63,590 nt of DNA, taken from an uncultured Ruminococcus sp. Lineage in GTDB: Bacteria; Bacillota; Clostridia; Oscillospirales; Ruminococcaceae. A model generated the notes under the pieces. That model searched no databases, was not told the origin of the DNA, and saw only the letters and a list, made by a program, of their open reading frames with translations. Below, in pieces: positions 53,888 to 63,483 of the stretch. Where the stretch lies: NCBI RefSeq assembly GCF_946415235.1, contig NZ_CAMKRR010000010.1, forward strand, positions 1 to 63,590. The letters are read 5' to 3'. Position numbers and translations under genes: made by a program. Each line of letters starts with the position of its first letter. Within the stretch, counting starts at the first letter, position 1.

Positions 53888-55248
53888 ACATTTTCAGGCG
53901 GAGCATTATAGTCGGGATTTGAGAAGCGTGTGAACTGTCCGTCCCATATAAGCTCGACCGTACCTGTTTCACCGTGTCTGTTTTTGGCGACTATACACTC
54001 AGAAATGTTCTGGCGCTGGCTTTCTTTGTTGTAGTAAGCGTCTCTGTAAAGGAAAAGAACGATATCGGCGTCCTGCTCGATAGAACCCGATTCACGAAGA
54101 TCGGAGAGCATAGGGCGCTTATCGGTCCTGCTTTCAACAGCACGTGAAAGCTGGGAAAGAAGGATAACGGGAACATTAAGCTCCTTTGCCATGACCTTTA
54201 ACTGACGCGTGATCTCGCTGATTACAGTTACACGGTTATCGGAACGTGAAGTTGATTCCATGAGCTGTAAATAGTCTATGATAACAAGCCCGAGATTTTT
54301 GGTCCTGCGAAGCTTGGCTTTCATCTGCTGAACCGTCATGCTTGCTGTATCATCAATATAAAGCGGCAGAGTACTGAGGTAACCTGCGCTCGTGGCAAGC
54401 TTTACCCAGTCATCACCGTTTATCCTGCCGTTTCTGAGGGTGTTTGACTCAACGAGAGCTTCTGTGGAAAGTATACGTGTCGCAATCTGCTCTTTGGACA
54501 TTTCGAGATTGAAGGTGACAACTTCCTTTTCAGCTCTTCTGGCAACATTTGTAGCTATATTCATAGCAAAGGAGGTCTTTCCCATACCTGGGCGCGCAGC
54601 TATGATAATAAGATCTGACTTGTTAAGACCTGATGTGATACTGTCAAGAAGTGTAAATCCTGTTCGTGCACCAACATATTTTTCCTTGTCGGGACCTGAT
54701 ATTTTACCGAGCCTGTCATATGCCTCCGCAATAGCTTCCGAAAGCGGAACAAGTCCTCTTACGTCCTTGCCCTGCCTTATATCATATATTTTCTGCTCGG
54801 CAGAGTCGAGCAAAAGCTGTGCGTCCTGTTCTCCAGACTGTACCTCGTCAAGTATAGTTTTTGCAACATAACTGAGGCTTCTGAGAAAATACTTGTCTGC
54901 GACTATCTTGCAATAGCTCTGTATATTCGCAGTTGAGGGGAGCATATTACCGATCTCTGCAAGATAACGGCGTCCTTCGGCAGGACTTTCAAATATATGC
55001 TGCTTTTCAGCTTCATTAAGGACCGTTACTATATCAACAGGCAGACTCATCGAGTTCATCTGCAGCATTATGGAATACAAAGCCTTATGCTGTTCATTGT
55101 AGAAATACTCGGGCTTTATAAGCTCTATAACATCTGGAAGAACTGAGGGCTGAGATATAATAGCTCCGAGGACAGACTGTTCTGCTTCTATGCTGTGAGG
55201 GAGCTCACGGGCAGAGAGCAAGAGTTCATGTTCATCCATAATGTTCAC
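53884..55248 (-). CDS. dnaB: Replicative DNA helicase DnaB
   Basis: 454 residues. The N-terminal primase-interaction domain (EAEQSVLGAIIS) and RecA-like motor with Walker A ARPGMGKTSFA, DYLQLM Walker B and the DLRESGSIEQDAD arginine region are intact. The GTG at 55248 is the likely start because GAAGG lies 7 bases upstream; an ATG at 55239 is an alternative. It is the client of the DnaI-like loader at 1399-2361. Close spacing with rplI. Confidence 0.97.
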   Translation of the reverse strand: MNIMDEHELLLSARELPHSIEAEQSVLGAIISQPSVLPDVIELIKPEYFYNEQHKALYSIMLQMNSMSLPVDIVTVLNEAEKQHIFESPAEGRRYLAEIGNMLPSTANIQSYCKIVADKYFLRSLSYVAKTILDEVQSGEQDAQLLLDSAEQKIYDIRQGKDVRGLVPLSEAIAEAYDRLGKISGPDKEKYVGARTGFTLLDSITSGLNKSDLIIIAARPGMGKTSFAMNIATNVARRAEKEVVTFNLEMSKEQIATRILSTEALVESNTLRNGRINGDDWVKLATSAGYLSTLPLYIDDTASMTVQQMKAKLRRTKNLGLVIIDYLQLMESTSRSDNRVTVISEITRQLKVMAKELNVPVILLSQLSRAVESRTDKRPMLSDLRESGSIEQDADIVLFLYRDAYYNKESQRQNISECIVAKNRHGETGTVELIWDGQFTRFSNPDYNAPPENV

Positions 55249-55251
55249 CGA

Positions 55252-55698
55252 TCAGCCTTCAACAACTTCAACGTCAATAGTTTCGGATACACCGTTATAA
55301 AACTTTACAGTAGCCGTATATGATCCGAAATTCTTGATATCTGTACTGAGGACGATTTTCTTTTTATCGACCTTGACTCCGAACTGCTCTGCAAGAGAAT
55401 CCGCAACATTGCCTGCTGTTACAGAGCCGAAAAGCTTTCCGTTTGAACCTGCTTTTGCAGAAATATTGACTTTTTTGCCCTTTATCTTTGCCGCTGCATC
55501 CTTTGCCGCCTGAATATCAACGTCTATCTTGTGCTGTGCGGAAGCCTGAGCTCCTTCGAGCTTGTTCATGTTTGCCGCAGTTGCTTCGACCGCAAGTCCC
55601 TTAGGGAGCAGCATATTACGCGCATAACCATCGGCAACATTCTTTATTTCGCCTTTTTTTCCGGAACCTTTAACATCCTGTAAGAAAATTACTTTCAT
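55252..55698 (-). CDS. rplI: Ribosomal protein L9
   Basis: 148 residues from the ATG at 55698, giving the usual [17 protein letters not shown] start. The N-terminal RNA-binding domain, long central helix and C-terminal domain are complete. Gene order gdpP-rplI-dnaB is as in Bacillus. Confidence 0.95.
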   Translation of the reverse strand: MKVIFLQDVKGSGKKGEIKNVADGYARNMLLPKGLAVEATAANMNKLEGAQASAQHKIDVDIQAAKDAAAKIKGKKVNISAKAGSNGKLFGSVTAGNVADSLAEQFGVKVDKKKIVLSTDIKNFGSYTATVKFYNGVSETIDVEVVEG

Positions 55699-55716
55699 AT
55701 TCATCAACCTTTCATT

Positions 55717-57690
55717 TCAGAGATCGGTACTGCTGTTTTTGCAGTCGTCTATTGCTGTTATCAAAGCCTTTGCGGCTTCTTCTATTGTAATGTTTTCAAG
55801 CTGTGTTGCAGCCATTGTCTGATGTCCGCCGCCGCCGAGCTGTTCCATAATGACCTGTACATTAAGTCCGCCCAGTGATCTTGCGGAGATATTAACTGTG
55901 CTGTTGGTCCTGTATATAACAAACGAAGCATCAACATCGGTGATACCGAGAAGTTCATCGGCAGCCTGAGGTGCGACTATCCTTATATCATCCGATTTGA
56001 AATCGGCAGAAGCGATAGCACAGTTGTTATGTAGCTTGGCAGAAGCGACTATCTGAGTTTTTCTTCTGTAAGAATCTATTGAATTTGAGAAAAGATGCTT
56101 AACGGCAATAGTATCGGCTCCGAGCTTTTTAAGAAAAGCTGCAGCCTCAAATGTCCTTACGCCTGTACGCATGACAAAATTCTTGGTATCAAGCATTATT
56201 CCCGACAGGAGAGCGTCGGCAAAGCAGCTTGCGATCTTTTCGTCATTGGGGTAATTGAAGTACTGAATCATCTCCGTGACCATTTCAGAAGCCGATGAGG
56301 CATAAGGTTCATGGTGGAAGATCACAGCGTTGTCAATAAAGTTCACAGTTTTTCTGTGATGGTCTATTACGACCACAGCTCTTGCTCTTTCATAAAGGGT
56401 ACGGCTTTCGATATAGTCTTTATTATGGGTATCAACTATAACAAGAAGATCATTTGGACCGATCATGCTTTCAGCATCGGACGGCGTAACAAAAAGAGCA
56501 CCTTCTGTTTCCGTATCGATCTTGTCAATTAAATTAACAGCAAGATTTTTTGAGCGATCAACAGCTATATACGCTTCTTTTTCAAGGTTTATGACCGCTC
56601 CTGCGATGCCGCAGGCAGCTCCGACAGAATCGAGATCACCGAAGCGATGTCCCATAATGAATACTCTTTCGCAGTTTGAAATAAGATCCTGCATGGCGTT
56701 GGCGATTATCCTTGTCTTGGAACGCGATCGTTTTTCTACGCCGTTGGAAACGCCGCCGAAGAACCTATAACCGTTGTCTGTCTTTACGACGGCCTGATCT
56801 CCGCCGCGTCCGAGTGCCATATCAAGGCATTGCCTTGCAATTTTCTCACTTTCCGCAAGTGAATGGGCTCCCTGACCTACTCCTATAGAGAATGTAAGAG
56901 GGAATTTGCCTGATATCTTGATATTACGGGCGGAATCGAGGATCTTGAATTTTTCTTCGATTATCTCGTTGAGATGCTTGTTTTCAATGATCGCAAAGAA
57001 AGTATTTGAAGATGTCTTCTTGATAAAGCCGTTGGTCTTGCTCATAAAATTCTCGATAAGCTTTTCGGTTTCAACGGAAGTCTGTGCTTTTTCGCTCTCC
57101 TTTGCATTCTGCATGATCTCATCATAGTTGTCTATGGTAATAATGACAACATTCGGGTGGGATTCGGTCATATCTCTTTTAATGGTGTAATAGTTCGTAT
57201 CATCATGAAAATACAAAACGAGGAACGACATATCATTTTTCTCGAATTTTTCAGACGTTACGTTATATATACAGCCGTTAATGGGACAGATACCGTATCC
57301 GTTTCCCGAGATAATATCTATATCCATTTTTACAAAGCTTTCAAAATCCAGTCCGTAAACATCCTGTCCGAGACCTATTTTTTCGGAGAAGACCTGATTA
57401 TACCAGACAAACTGTCTGTTATCGTCGATCACCGCAACAGGTGCAGGCAGAGAATTCATGAATTCGGCAGCCGAGCTTTCAAGGTGCTGATTCATCTTCG
57501 AGATACGCCGCATGGAATTTCTGGAATAGATTATTGTATAGACAATACAGCTGAATATAAGGGCAATAGCAGCGGCAAAAAGAATGTTGATGATCGTACT
57601 GTTATTGTTGCTGAGCAGAAATGCAGGTATCAATACCCCCAGCGCAAGCAGATGAAGTATCAACATAACTGCGGGGAATTTCTTTTTCAC
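55717..57690 (-). CDS. gdpP: c-di-AMP phosphodiesterase GdpP (YybT)
   Basis: 657 residues, GTG start with AAGGAG 7 bases upstream. Two membrane helices (1-55), a PAS-like domain (about 60-160), a degenerate GGDEF domain (about 175-300; LGRGGDQAVVK stands in for the active-site loop) and a C-terminal DHH/DHHA1 domain with HRFGDLDSVGA, DTHN and DHHR and the final GGGGHQ. It hydrolyses c-di-AMP to pApA and so sets levels of a second messenger that controls osmotic balance and wall homeostasis. Followed by rplI and dnaB. Confidence 0.95.
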   Translation of the reverse strand: MKKKFPAVMLILHLLALGVLIPAFLLSNNNSTIINILFAAAIALIFSCIVYTIIYSRNSMRRISKMNQHLESSAAEFMNSLPAPVAVIDDNRQFVWYNQVFSEKIGLGQDVYGLDFESFVKMDIDIISGNGYGICPINGCIYNVTSEKFEKNDMSFLVLYFHDDTNYYTIKRDMTESHPNVVIITIDNYDEIMQNAKESEKAQTSVETEKLIENFMSKTNGFIKKTSSNTFFAIIENKHLNEIIEEKFKILDSARNIKISGKFPLTFSIGVGQGAHSLAESEKIARQCLDMALGRGGDQAVVKTDNGYRFFGGVSNGVEKRSRSKTRIIANAMQDLISNCERVFIMGHRFGDLDSVGAACGIAGAVINLEKEAYIAVDRSKNLAVNLIDKIDTETEGALFVTPSDAESMIGPNDLLVIVDTHNKDYIESRTLYERARAVVVIDHHRKTVNFIDNAVIFHHEPYASSASEMVTEMIQYFNYPNDEKIASCFADALLSGIMLDTKNFVMRTGVRTFEAAAFLKKLGADTIAVKHLFSNSIDSYRRKTQIVASAKLHNNCAIASADFKSDDIRIVAPQAADELLGITDVDASFVIYRTNSTVNISARSLGGLNVQVIMEQLGGGGHQTMAATQLENITIEEAAKALITAIDDCKNSSTDL

Positions 57691-57712
57691 CTTAATGCTC
57701 CTTTCGGATAGA

Positions 57713-59554
57713 TCATGTTTCCATGATAATAGGTAATATCATAGGACTGCGCTTTGTTTTCTGGTAAATATAATCTGACAGAGCATCACGAAGCTTTCCC
57801 TTGAGTGAATTCCACTCACGGAGCTCGCTTGCCGAGCAGTTTGCAAGGGTGTCTGTAAGAAGTCCCTTTGCTTCAACCATAAGCTCTTCTGATTCACGTA
57901 CATAAACAAATCCTCTTGAAATGATGTCGGGACCTGCAACGATCTCATTCGAACTCCTCTCGATGCCAATTACTATTATGATAAGTCCATCCTGAGCAAG
58001 ATGCTTTCGGTCTCTCAGAACGATAGAACCGACATCACCAACGCCGAGACCGTCAACAAGAACTCTGCCCGCGGGCACCTGTGAAACCACCTTCATGGTG
58101 TTTCCGTCTGTCTCGATAACATTTCCTATTTCGGCTATGATAACATTTTCCTTCGGCATACCGAGCTGAAGTGCGAGGTCTGCGTGTTTCTTAAGGTGCT
58201 TGTACTCACCGTGCACAGGAATAAAGAACTTCGGTTTTGTAAGGGACTGCATGAGCTTCAGTTCTTCCTGACATGCGTGACCCGATACATGGACCTCGTA
58301 CATAGCCTCATAAACGACCTCAGCACCTGATTTCATGAGCTCATTTACCACTCGGGTAACGAATTTCTCGTTGCCGGGGATAGGAGTTGCCGATATAATG
58401 ATGAAATCCATAGGTGTAATGTTTACTTTTTTATGGTCATTCATAGCCATACGTGTCAGTGCAGACATAGGCTCGCCCTGACTTCCCGTAGTGATAAGAA
58501 CTATACGCTCGCTTTCGTAGCGGTTCATCATTTCGATATCTATGAATATGCCCTCAGGAGCTTCAAGATAGCCAAGCTCGATGGCAGTATTTATTACATT
58601 CACCATGCTTCTGCCGAAAACCGCTACTTTACGGTCGTATCTAACCGCACAGTTTACGATCTGCTGAACACGGTGGATATTCGATGAGAAAGTAGCTATG
58701 ATGATTCGCTTGCCTTCGCCTTTCTGGAAGAGCTTGTCGAACGAATCGCCTACAGTACGCTCGGAATGGGTATAACCGGGACGCTCGGCATTGGTAGAAT
58801 CAGCCATGAGGGCAAGGACTCCGCGGCTTCCGAGCTCTCCGAACCTTGCAAGATCAATTATCTTTCCGTCGATAGGGGAGTAATCCACCTTGAAATCGCC
58901 TGTGTGAACGATAACGCCCGCAGGTGTGTGGATAGCCATGCCCACAGAATCGGGGATAGAATGGTTCACCTTGATGAACTCAACAGCCATACAGCCCATT
59001 TTTACGGTCTTTTTGGGCTCTACAATGTTAAGATTGACCTTTCCGAAGATCCCCTGTTCCTTGAGTTTGCCCTCGATAAGTCCGATAGTAAGCCTTGTAG
59101 CGTATACAGGTACGTTGATCTTTTTCAGAAGATAAGCAAGTCCGCCGATATGATCCTCATGTCCGTGAGTGATAACGATACCTCTTATTTTTTCCTGATT
59201 ACGCTCTACATAGGTAAAATCGGGGATAACGATATCGACACCGGGCATATCCGCATCAGGGAATGCAAGACCGCAGTCAAGAATGAACATATCGTTCGAG
59301 CACTCGAAAACAGTCATATTCTTTCCAATCTCGTTAAGTCCGCCCAAGGGTATGATCTTAACAGGTGTCTTTTTGATCTCTTTTGGCTGTCTTGCACGGC
59401 TTTTTGTCTTTGAAGCAGACTGTGCTTCCGCTTTTAAGTTGGTTTTATTCTCTTTGTTTTCCTTATCCTTGGTTACAGCTCTTTTTCTGTAAGTCCTTTT
59501 GGGGGCAGCAGATGCCCCCTGCTTTGACCTGCTGTTTTTTTCTTTTTCGTTCAC
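57713..59554 (-). CDS. rnj: Ribonuclease J with basic N-terminal extension
   Basis: 613 residues, GTG start preceded by GAGG. The first about 60 residues are a Lys/Arg/Ala/Glu-rich extension absent from Bacillus RNase J1. The metallo-beta-lactamase core then carries THGHEDH (129-135), beta-CASP motifs and HVSGHA, and a C-terminal domain. RNase J has 5'-3' exonuclease and endonuclease activity and governs mRNA and rRNA turnover. The extension may bind RNA or partner proteins. A long structured leader precedes the gene. Confidence 0.93.
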   Translation of the reverse strand: MNEKEKNSRSKQGASAAPKRTYRKRAVTKDKENKENKTNLKAEAQSASKTKSRARQPKEIKKTPVKIIPLGGLNEIGKNMTVFECSNDMFILDCGLAFPDADMPGVDIVIPDFTYVERNQEKIRGIVITHGHEDHIGGLAYLLKKINVPVYATRLTIGLIEGKLKEQGIFGKVNLNIVEPKKTVKMGCMAVEFIKVNHSIPDSVGMAIHTPAGVIVHTGDFKVDYSPIDGKIIDLARFGELGSRGVLALMADSTNAERPGYTHSERTVGDSFDKLFQKGEGKRIIIATFSSNIHRVQQIVNCAVRYDRKVAVFGRSMVNVINTAIELGYLEAPEGIFIDIEMMNRYESERIVLITTGSQGEPMSALTRMAMNDHKKVNITPMDFIIISATPIPGNEKFVTRVVNELMKSGAEVVYEAMYEVHVSGHACQEELKLMQSLTKPKFFIPVHGEYKHLKKHADLALQLGMPKENVIIAEIGNVIETDGNTMKVVSQVPAGRVLVDGLGVGDVGSIVLRDRKHLAQDGLIIIVIGIERSSNEIVAGPDIISRGFVYVRESEELMVEAKGLLTDTLANCSASELREWNSLKGKLRDALSDYIYQKTKRSPMILPIIMET

Positions 59555-59897
59555 TATATGACCTCACTTTCAATAATAGGGAAGACCTCCGCGTGAACGC
59601 CGCAGAAGCCTAAAGGTATATTAAGTAAAGCTGCGGAACAGTATCAATACATGAAAACTCTGCATTGATACAATAAAATAGCGATAAAAAGACTGATCAC
59701 ATACAAAACAGGGAACCGTACAAGCTCATTCCGAGCTGAACCTGCAAAAAAATACGTGACCTGAAAAATATTGTAATTCCGAAGCAATAATGACTGCTAT
59801 CGCCGGGCAGCCTATATCTTAATGACGTTTTTTCGTCATAAAAGCCTAAAAACATTGTCAGCGCTGTTACCGGTTCGCACCGTAAGCGCAAGTATTC
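59555..59897 (-). promoter_or_regulatory. Long structured 5' leader of rnj
   Basis: About 340 bases between the promoter start point and the GTG of rnj, with no credible ORF. On the minus strand it has a chain of hairpins: GCGC-TTACGG ... CCGgTAA..GCGC (near 59880), TTATGACG / CGTCAT (near 59832), GGCTGC / GCAGTC (near 59805), TATTG / CAATA, AGCTC / GAGCT within CAGG ... CCTG, an 8-bp pair GTATCAAT / ATTGATAC (near 59655) and CCGCAG / CTGCGG (near 59620). It could be a cis-regulatory leader controlling RNase J or a separate RNA gene. No family recognised. Confidence 0.5.
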
Positions 59898-59904
59898 AAC
59901 TATA

Positions 59905-59933
59905 ATTATACAAAAATTAAATATGGATGTCAA
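59905..59933 (-). promoter_or_regulatory. Consensus promoter of the rnj operon
   Basis: On the minus strand TTGACA (59933-59928), 17 bases, TATAAT (59910-59905): perfect consensus. Drives the leader and probably rnj-gdpP-rplI-dnaB-tilS-ftsH. Confidence 0.85.
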
Positions 59934-59939
59934 TAGAAA

Positions 59940-60196
59940 ATCGGAATGATTTTAACATTAGGCAATATAAATAGTTTTTGCTCACAGGTTCAAATCATTT
60001 GTAGACGGCTTTATATCAGGTGATTTTGTCGGTATATCGCAGATAATAATTAAAAATACTAATGTATCTTCCCAAAAACTGCTGCTTTGAATTGGCTGAC
60101 CAATTTATGCAGTTATAAAGCTGGTCACTCGTACTTAAATACTGATTTTTGAGCTATAAGCTGCTTTTACAGTATACTTGACCGATAAAGTCAGGT
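59940..60196. other. Intergenic stretch without recognised feature
   Basis: AT-rich, no good ORF, no clear promoter. A GGTTCAAATC at about 59987 resembles a tRNA T-loop but has no acceptor stem or anticodon arm. Weak hairpins near 60150-60190 may end the agcS transcript. Confidence 0.5.
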
Positions 60197-61444
60197 TTAT
60201 TCCTTTTTTACATCCCTGACAAGGCAAAGGAGTGCAAAAATATTCGCAAAAGCCATCAGACCGTTAAAAATATCCGATAAAGTCCATAATTCATCACTTT
60301 TGAACACAGTTCCCGAAGCTGCGGCTGCTGAAAAGACAGCACAGAAGATAATTGATCTTTCACCGAAAATATATCTGAAAGCCGTTTTTCCGCAGTATGA
60401 CCAGCCTATAACGGTGCAGAAGGCAAATACCGACATTATAAAAGCAAGGACCCAGTCGGTCATTCCGCCGATATACGGCTCAAAAGCGTGATATATAGTA
60501 TCTTTGCCCGTACACAGAACAGTAACAGCCGTCAGTGTACAGCATAAAAAAGTATCGGTAAATACTTCAAGCATACTACACATTCCCTGCACCTGTGCCG
60601 ATCTGAAGTTTTCGGCGGAGCTATGCAGGATAGGGGAGCTTCCGAGTCCCGCCTCGTTAGAAAAAACACCTCTTCTGATGCCGATAGATACAGCTTTGGA
60701 TATACTGTATCCCGAAACTCCGCCGATCATTTGCTTAACGCCAAAAGCTTCCGAAAAGATATCACATATAACTTCCGTGATACTGCGTTCTGATCTAATG
60801 ATCGCATAAATACACATAAATGAATATGTAACGGCAGCTAAAGGAAGGAGTAGCTGAGAAGCTGCACTTATTCTTCGGGCGTCACCGCTGACAGTAAAGA
60901 AAATTAAGATAAAAAGAGCGATAAACAGGATACAAAACGGGATATCCGCACATCTTGCGATATTGTCTGACATTTCGCTTATCTGTACCATTCCGCCCAT
61001 ACCAAATGATGCAAGCATACAGCATACTGCAAAAAATATCGCCAGCCTTTGGCTCCCGACTCCGTAGCGTATATATGCCATGGGACCGCATATACTCTTA
61101 CTGCTATATTTTGCGGATAAGCTGTTTTCGGCGTATACGACGGCCATTCCCGTAAAAGCGGATACCCACATCCAGAATACTGCTCCCGCGCCGCCTATCC
61201 TTACAGCTGATGCCGCCCCCGTAATATTACCTGTGCCCATGGCTGTCCCGAGAGACATACAGAATGTGCCGAACTGTGACCGTTTATTCTTTGAGCGCCT
61301 GAAATTACCGAACAAATAAGGAAACATCCTTAACTGAACAAATCCTGTTTTTATTGTATATACAGCTCCTGTAAGAAGAAGCAGAGCGATAAGCCCTTTT
61401 CCCCATATATATGAATTGATCCTGTCGAGCATTATACACCGCAT
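60197..61444 (-). CDS. AgcS-family sodium:amino acid (alanine/glycine) symporter
   Basis: 415 residues with about ten to eleven membrane segments. The AGCS signatures are present: GTAMGTGNITGAASAVRIGGAGAVFWMW, then GGVSGYSISKAVSIGIRRGVFSNEAGLGSSP. It imports alanine or glycine with Na+. The ATG at 61444 has AAAGG upstream; ATG 61432 is an in-frame alternative. It is shorter than the usual 440-480 residues at both ends. Divergent from the PH-domain pair. Confidence 0.88.
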   Translation of the reverse strand: MRCIMLDRINSYIWGKGLIALLLLTGAVYTIKTGFVQLRMFPYLFGNFRRSKNKRSQFGTFCMSLGTAMGTGNITGAASAVRIGGAGAVFWMWVSAFTGMAVVYAENSLSAKYSSKSICGPMAYIRYGVGSQRLAIFFAVCCMLASFGMGGMVQISEMSDNIARCADIPFCILFIALFILIFFTVSGDARRISAASQLLLPLAAVTYSFMCIYAIIRSERSITEVICDIFSEAFGVKQMIGGVSGYSISKAVSIGIRRGVFSNEAGLGSSPILHSSAENFRSAQVQGMCSMLEVFTDTFLCCTLTAVTVLCTGKDTIYHAFEPYIGGMTDWVLAFIMSVFAFCTVIGWSYCGKTAFRYIFGERSIIFCAVFSAAAASGTVFKSDELWTLSDIFNGLMAFANIFALLCLVRDVKKE

Positions 61445-61491
61445 TTCTGCCTTTTTATTGCTAAAGTTTACAATTTGTCTTTATTTTGGGT

Positions 61492-61520
61492 TTTACATCA
61501 GTAAAAAAATATGTTATAAT
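61492..61520 (+). promoter_or_regulatory. Promoter of the PH-domain pair
   Basis: TTTACA (61492-61497), 17 bases, TATAAT (61515-61520), 26 bases before the first start. Confidence 0.7.
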
Positions 61521-61546
61521 ATATTATATTTTGAGGGGGGCGTTAA

Positions 61547-61999
61547 ATGAAGCAATATGAACCTGACAGACATTGTCTGACAACTATGAGATTACTCATA
61601 ACAGCTGCTGTCATTATCATTATTTCAGCTGTAAGATATTTTGTTCCCATTGACAAAATCGTTTTTTTCTCTGAAATTATTGTCATTTTTATAGCTTTGC
61701 TTGAGATGTTCGTACATCTTCCGCTTTTCTTTTCATCAATAAAATACACTGCTACTGATACAGAAATAACAAAAAGCAGCGGTGTTTTCATAAAGGTCCA
61801 TCAATCCGTGAGATATTCCTCGATACAGTACACAACTATCATAAGCAGTCCCTTTTCACATTATACGGGATTTAATTTTATAATATTCTTTGTATATGGC
61901 GGTCAGCTGAGACTCCTGTTCCTGAAGCAGTCCGACGCAAAGGAAATTATTGCTGTGTCAGGAAGCGTGAGCGGAAAGGCAGGTAAAAATGTACCATGA
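61547..61999 (+). CDS. bPH2/DUF304 membrane protein (YdbS-like)
   Basis: 150 residues. Two membrane helices (about 17-35 and 40-60) are followed by a bacterial PH domain (DTEITKSSGVFIKVHQSVRYSSIQYTTI ... ), the YdbS layout. GAGGGGGG ribosome site before the ATG. In Bacillus, YdbS and YdbT work together at the membrane, with reported effects on sensitivity to certain bacteriocins. Overlaps the next gene by 11 bases. Confidence 0.8.
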   Translation: MKQYEPDRHCLTTMRLLITAAVIIIISAVRYFVPIDKIVFFSEIIVIFIALLEMFVHLPLFFSSIKYTATDTEITKSSGVFIKVHQSVRYSSIQYTTIISSPFSHYTGFNFIIFFVYGGQLRLLFLKQSDAKEIIAVSGSVSGKAGKNVP

Positions 62000-63452
62000 A
62001 CATCCATTGAAGATACTCAGATATTCCGCCAAAAATATCTGGCTTCTTGTCTTTCCGCTGATTCGCGGAGTTTACACATATCATTTTGACAAGAACTGGC
62101 TGTACAGCTGGATAAAAGGCGCGTGGTTCGACATTGCGGTACTTGGAGCTATCATTCTCTTCGGTTTTATAAGATGGTATTTTTCGCGTATAGACTTCAC
62201 GTCTGAGGAACTCGTTCATCGTGACGGAGTATTTGTAAGAGTAAATACCTATATACCGTTCAAGAATATCAGCTCCGCAACAATAGAGTGCCCTCTGTTC
62301 ATGGTGCCTTTTAATGCAGTGCGCTTCCGATGCGATACACGTGCGGGTATTTTCAAGACTGTCGATCTAAAGCTTCTTGTGGGCAAAAAGGCTCGTGAGG
62401 CTATAATGCAGTATATGCCCGATATTGACGAGAAAAACAAGATCAAAGACATTCCTCAGCCGAATTCTCTATCCGTTCTTTTGTTTTCGGTCTTTTTTTC
62501 AAGCGGTTTTTCGGGAACGATCTATCTTGCCACCTTCTTTTTCAAGGGAGGAGACATTGCATACGATATTATCATGCGCTCTCTGAACCTTATCACCGAG
62601 GAAACGGAAAAAATAACGGAGAAATTCCTTTTAAAGATACCTACAGCAGCAATTTTTATCGGCGTTTTCTTTGTGGGATCATGGCTTTTGTCCTTTATCG
62701 TCAACCTTTTCAGGTACGGAAACTTTTCCATAGACTGCGATAAAAACTGTATGAAAATAGCCTACGGGATCATAGAGCGAAAGGAATACAGGATCAAGAA
62801 CTCCCATATCAATTATACCGACCTCAGACAAAATCTTATCATGAAGGTAATGGGGGCAGTTGCGGTAAATATCAGCTGCGCCGGATACGGAGCTTTAAAA
62901 AACAGGCTTCCTGTACTTCTTCCCGTAAAAACCGAGAAAAGTCTCGGAAAGAACCTGCAGGTGATAGGCATATACAGCGGTGTGAAAAACGATTACAGTG
63001 CTCAGCCCGCAGGCATAGGTTCTTATCTTCTGCTCCCCCTTCTTTTTGCGTCACTTATCATACCCTCACATGACTGGGCAGCAAGACTGTTCCCGCGCTT
63101 TGCCGAGCTTTCGCTCTTTGTAGCGGTCATGCTGGAGATCCCTGCCGTATGGTTCGTTATCGTAAAGCTGGTGGCATTAATGACAAGCGGAGTTGCCATT
63201 TACGATGATAAAATCATGGTAAGATGCTCAAAATGGACAAAGTTCCATACTGTTGTGTCTTCACGCGATAAAATCGTAAAGCTTGAGCTTGAACAAAATC
63301 TGCTTCAGGCTCTCAGCGGCAGATGTGCCCTAAGCATTTGGTTTGAGGGAGAAGAGCATAAAAGATTCAAGATAAAAGCGATGAAGGTAAAAGACGTCCG
63401 AAAAATAGCGGATATACTGGGTTATAATACGGGAGATAAAGTTAAAGCTTGA
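61989..63452 (+). CDS. bPH2/DUF304 membrane protein (YdbT-like)
   Basis: 487 residues. Repeated modules of two membrane helices plus a PH domain: helices at about 15-75, PH (DFTSEELVHRDGVFVRVNTYIPFKNIS), helices at about 155-240, PH (NCMKIAYGIIERKEYRIKNSHINYTDLRQN), helices near 345-395 and a final PH (VAIYDDKIMVRCSKWTKF). Typical YdbT architecture. Function unknown; partner of the preceding protein. Confidence 0.8.
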   Translation: MYHEHPLKILRYSAKNIWLLVFPLIRGVYTYHFDKNWLYSWIKGAWFDIAVLGAIILFGFIRWYFSRIDFTSEELVHRDGVFVRVNTYIPFKNISSATIECPLFMVPFNAVRFRCDTRAGIFKTVDLKLLVGKKAREAIMQYMPDIDEKNKIKDIPQPNSLSVLLFSVFFSSGFSGTIYLATFFFKGGDIAYDIIMRSLNLITEETEKITEKFLLKIPTAAIFIGVFFVGSWLLSFIVNLFRYGNFSIDCDKNCMKIAYGIIERKEYRIKNSHINYTDLRQNLIMKVMGAVAVNISCAGYGALKNRLPVLLPVKTEKSLGKNLQVIGIYSGVKNDYSAQPAGIGSYLLLPLLFASLIIPSHDWAARLFPRFAELSLFVAVMLEIPAVWFVIVKLVALMTSGVAIYDDKIMVRCSKWTKFHTVVSSRDKIVKLELEQNLLQALSGRCALSIWFEGEEHKRFKIKAMKVKDVRKIADILGYNTGDKVKA

Positions 63453-63477
63453 CAATTTGAAGCAAAAATGATATTAT
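63449..63477 (+). promoter_or_regulatory. Promoter of rnpB
   Basis: TTGACA (63449-63454), 17 bases, TATTAT (63472-63477), overlapping the end of the YdbT-like gene; start point expected near 63484. Confidence 0.8.
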
Positions 63478-63483
63478 TATCAG

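Noticed and set aside
59697..59933. 78-residue minus-strand ORF before rnj
   Set aside because: It begins upstream of the -10 element and overlaps the hairpin chain of the leader; no ribosome site and no recognisable domain.
59975..60005. tRNA-like GGTTCAAATC
   Set aside because: No acceptor stem, D-arm or anticodon arm around it on either strand; chance match.
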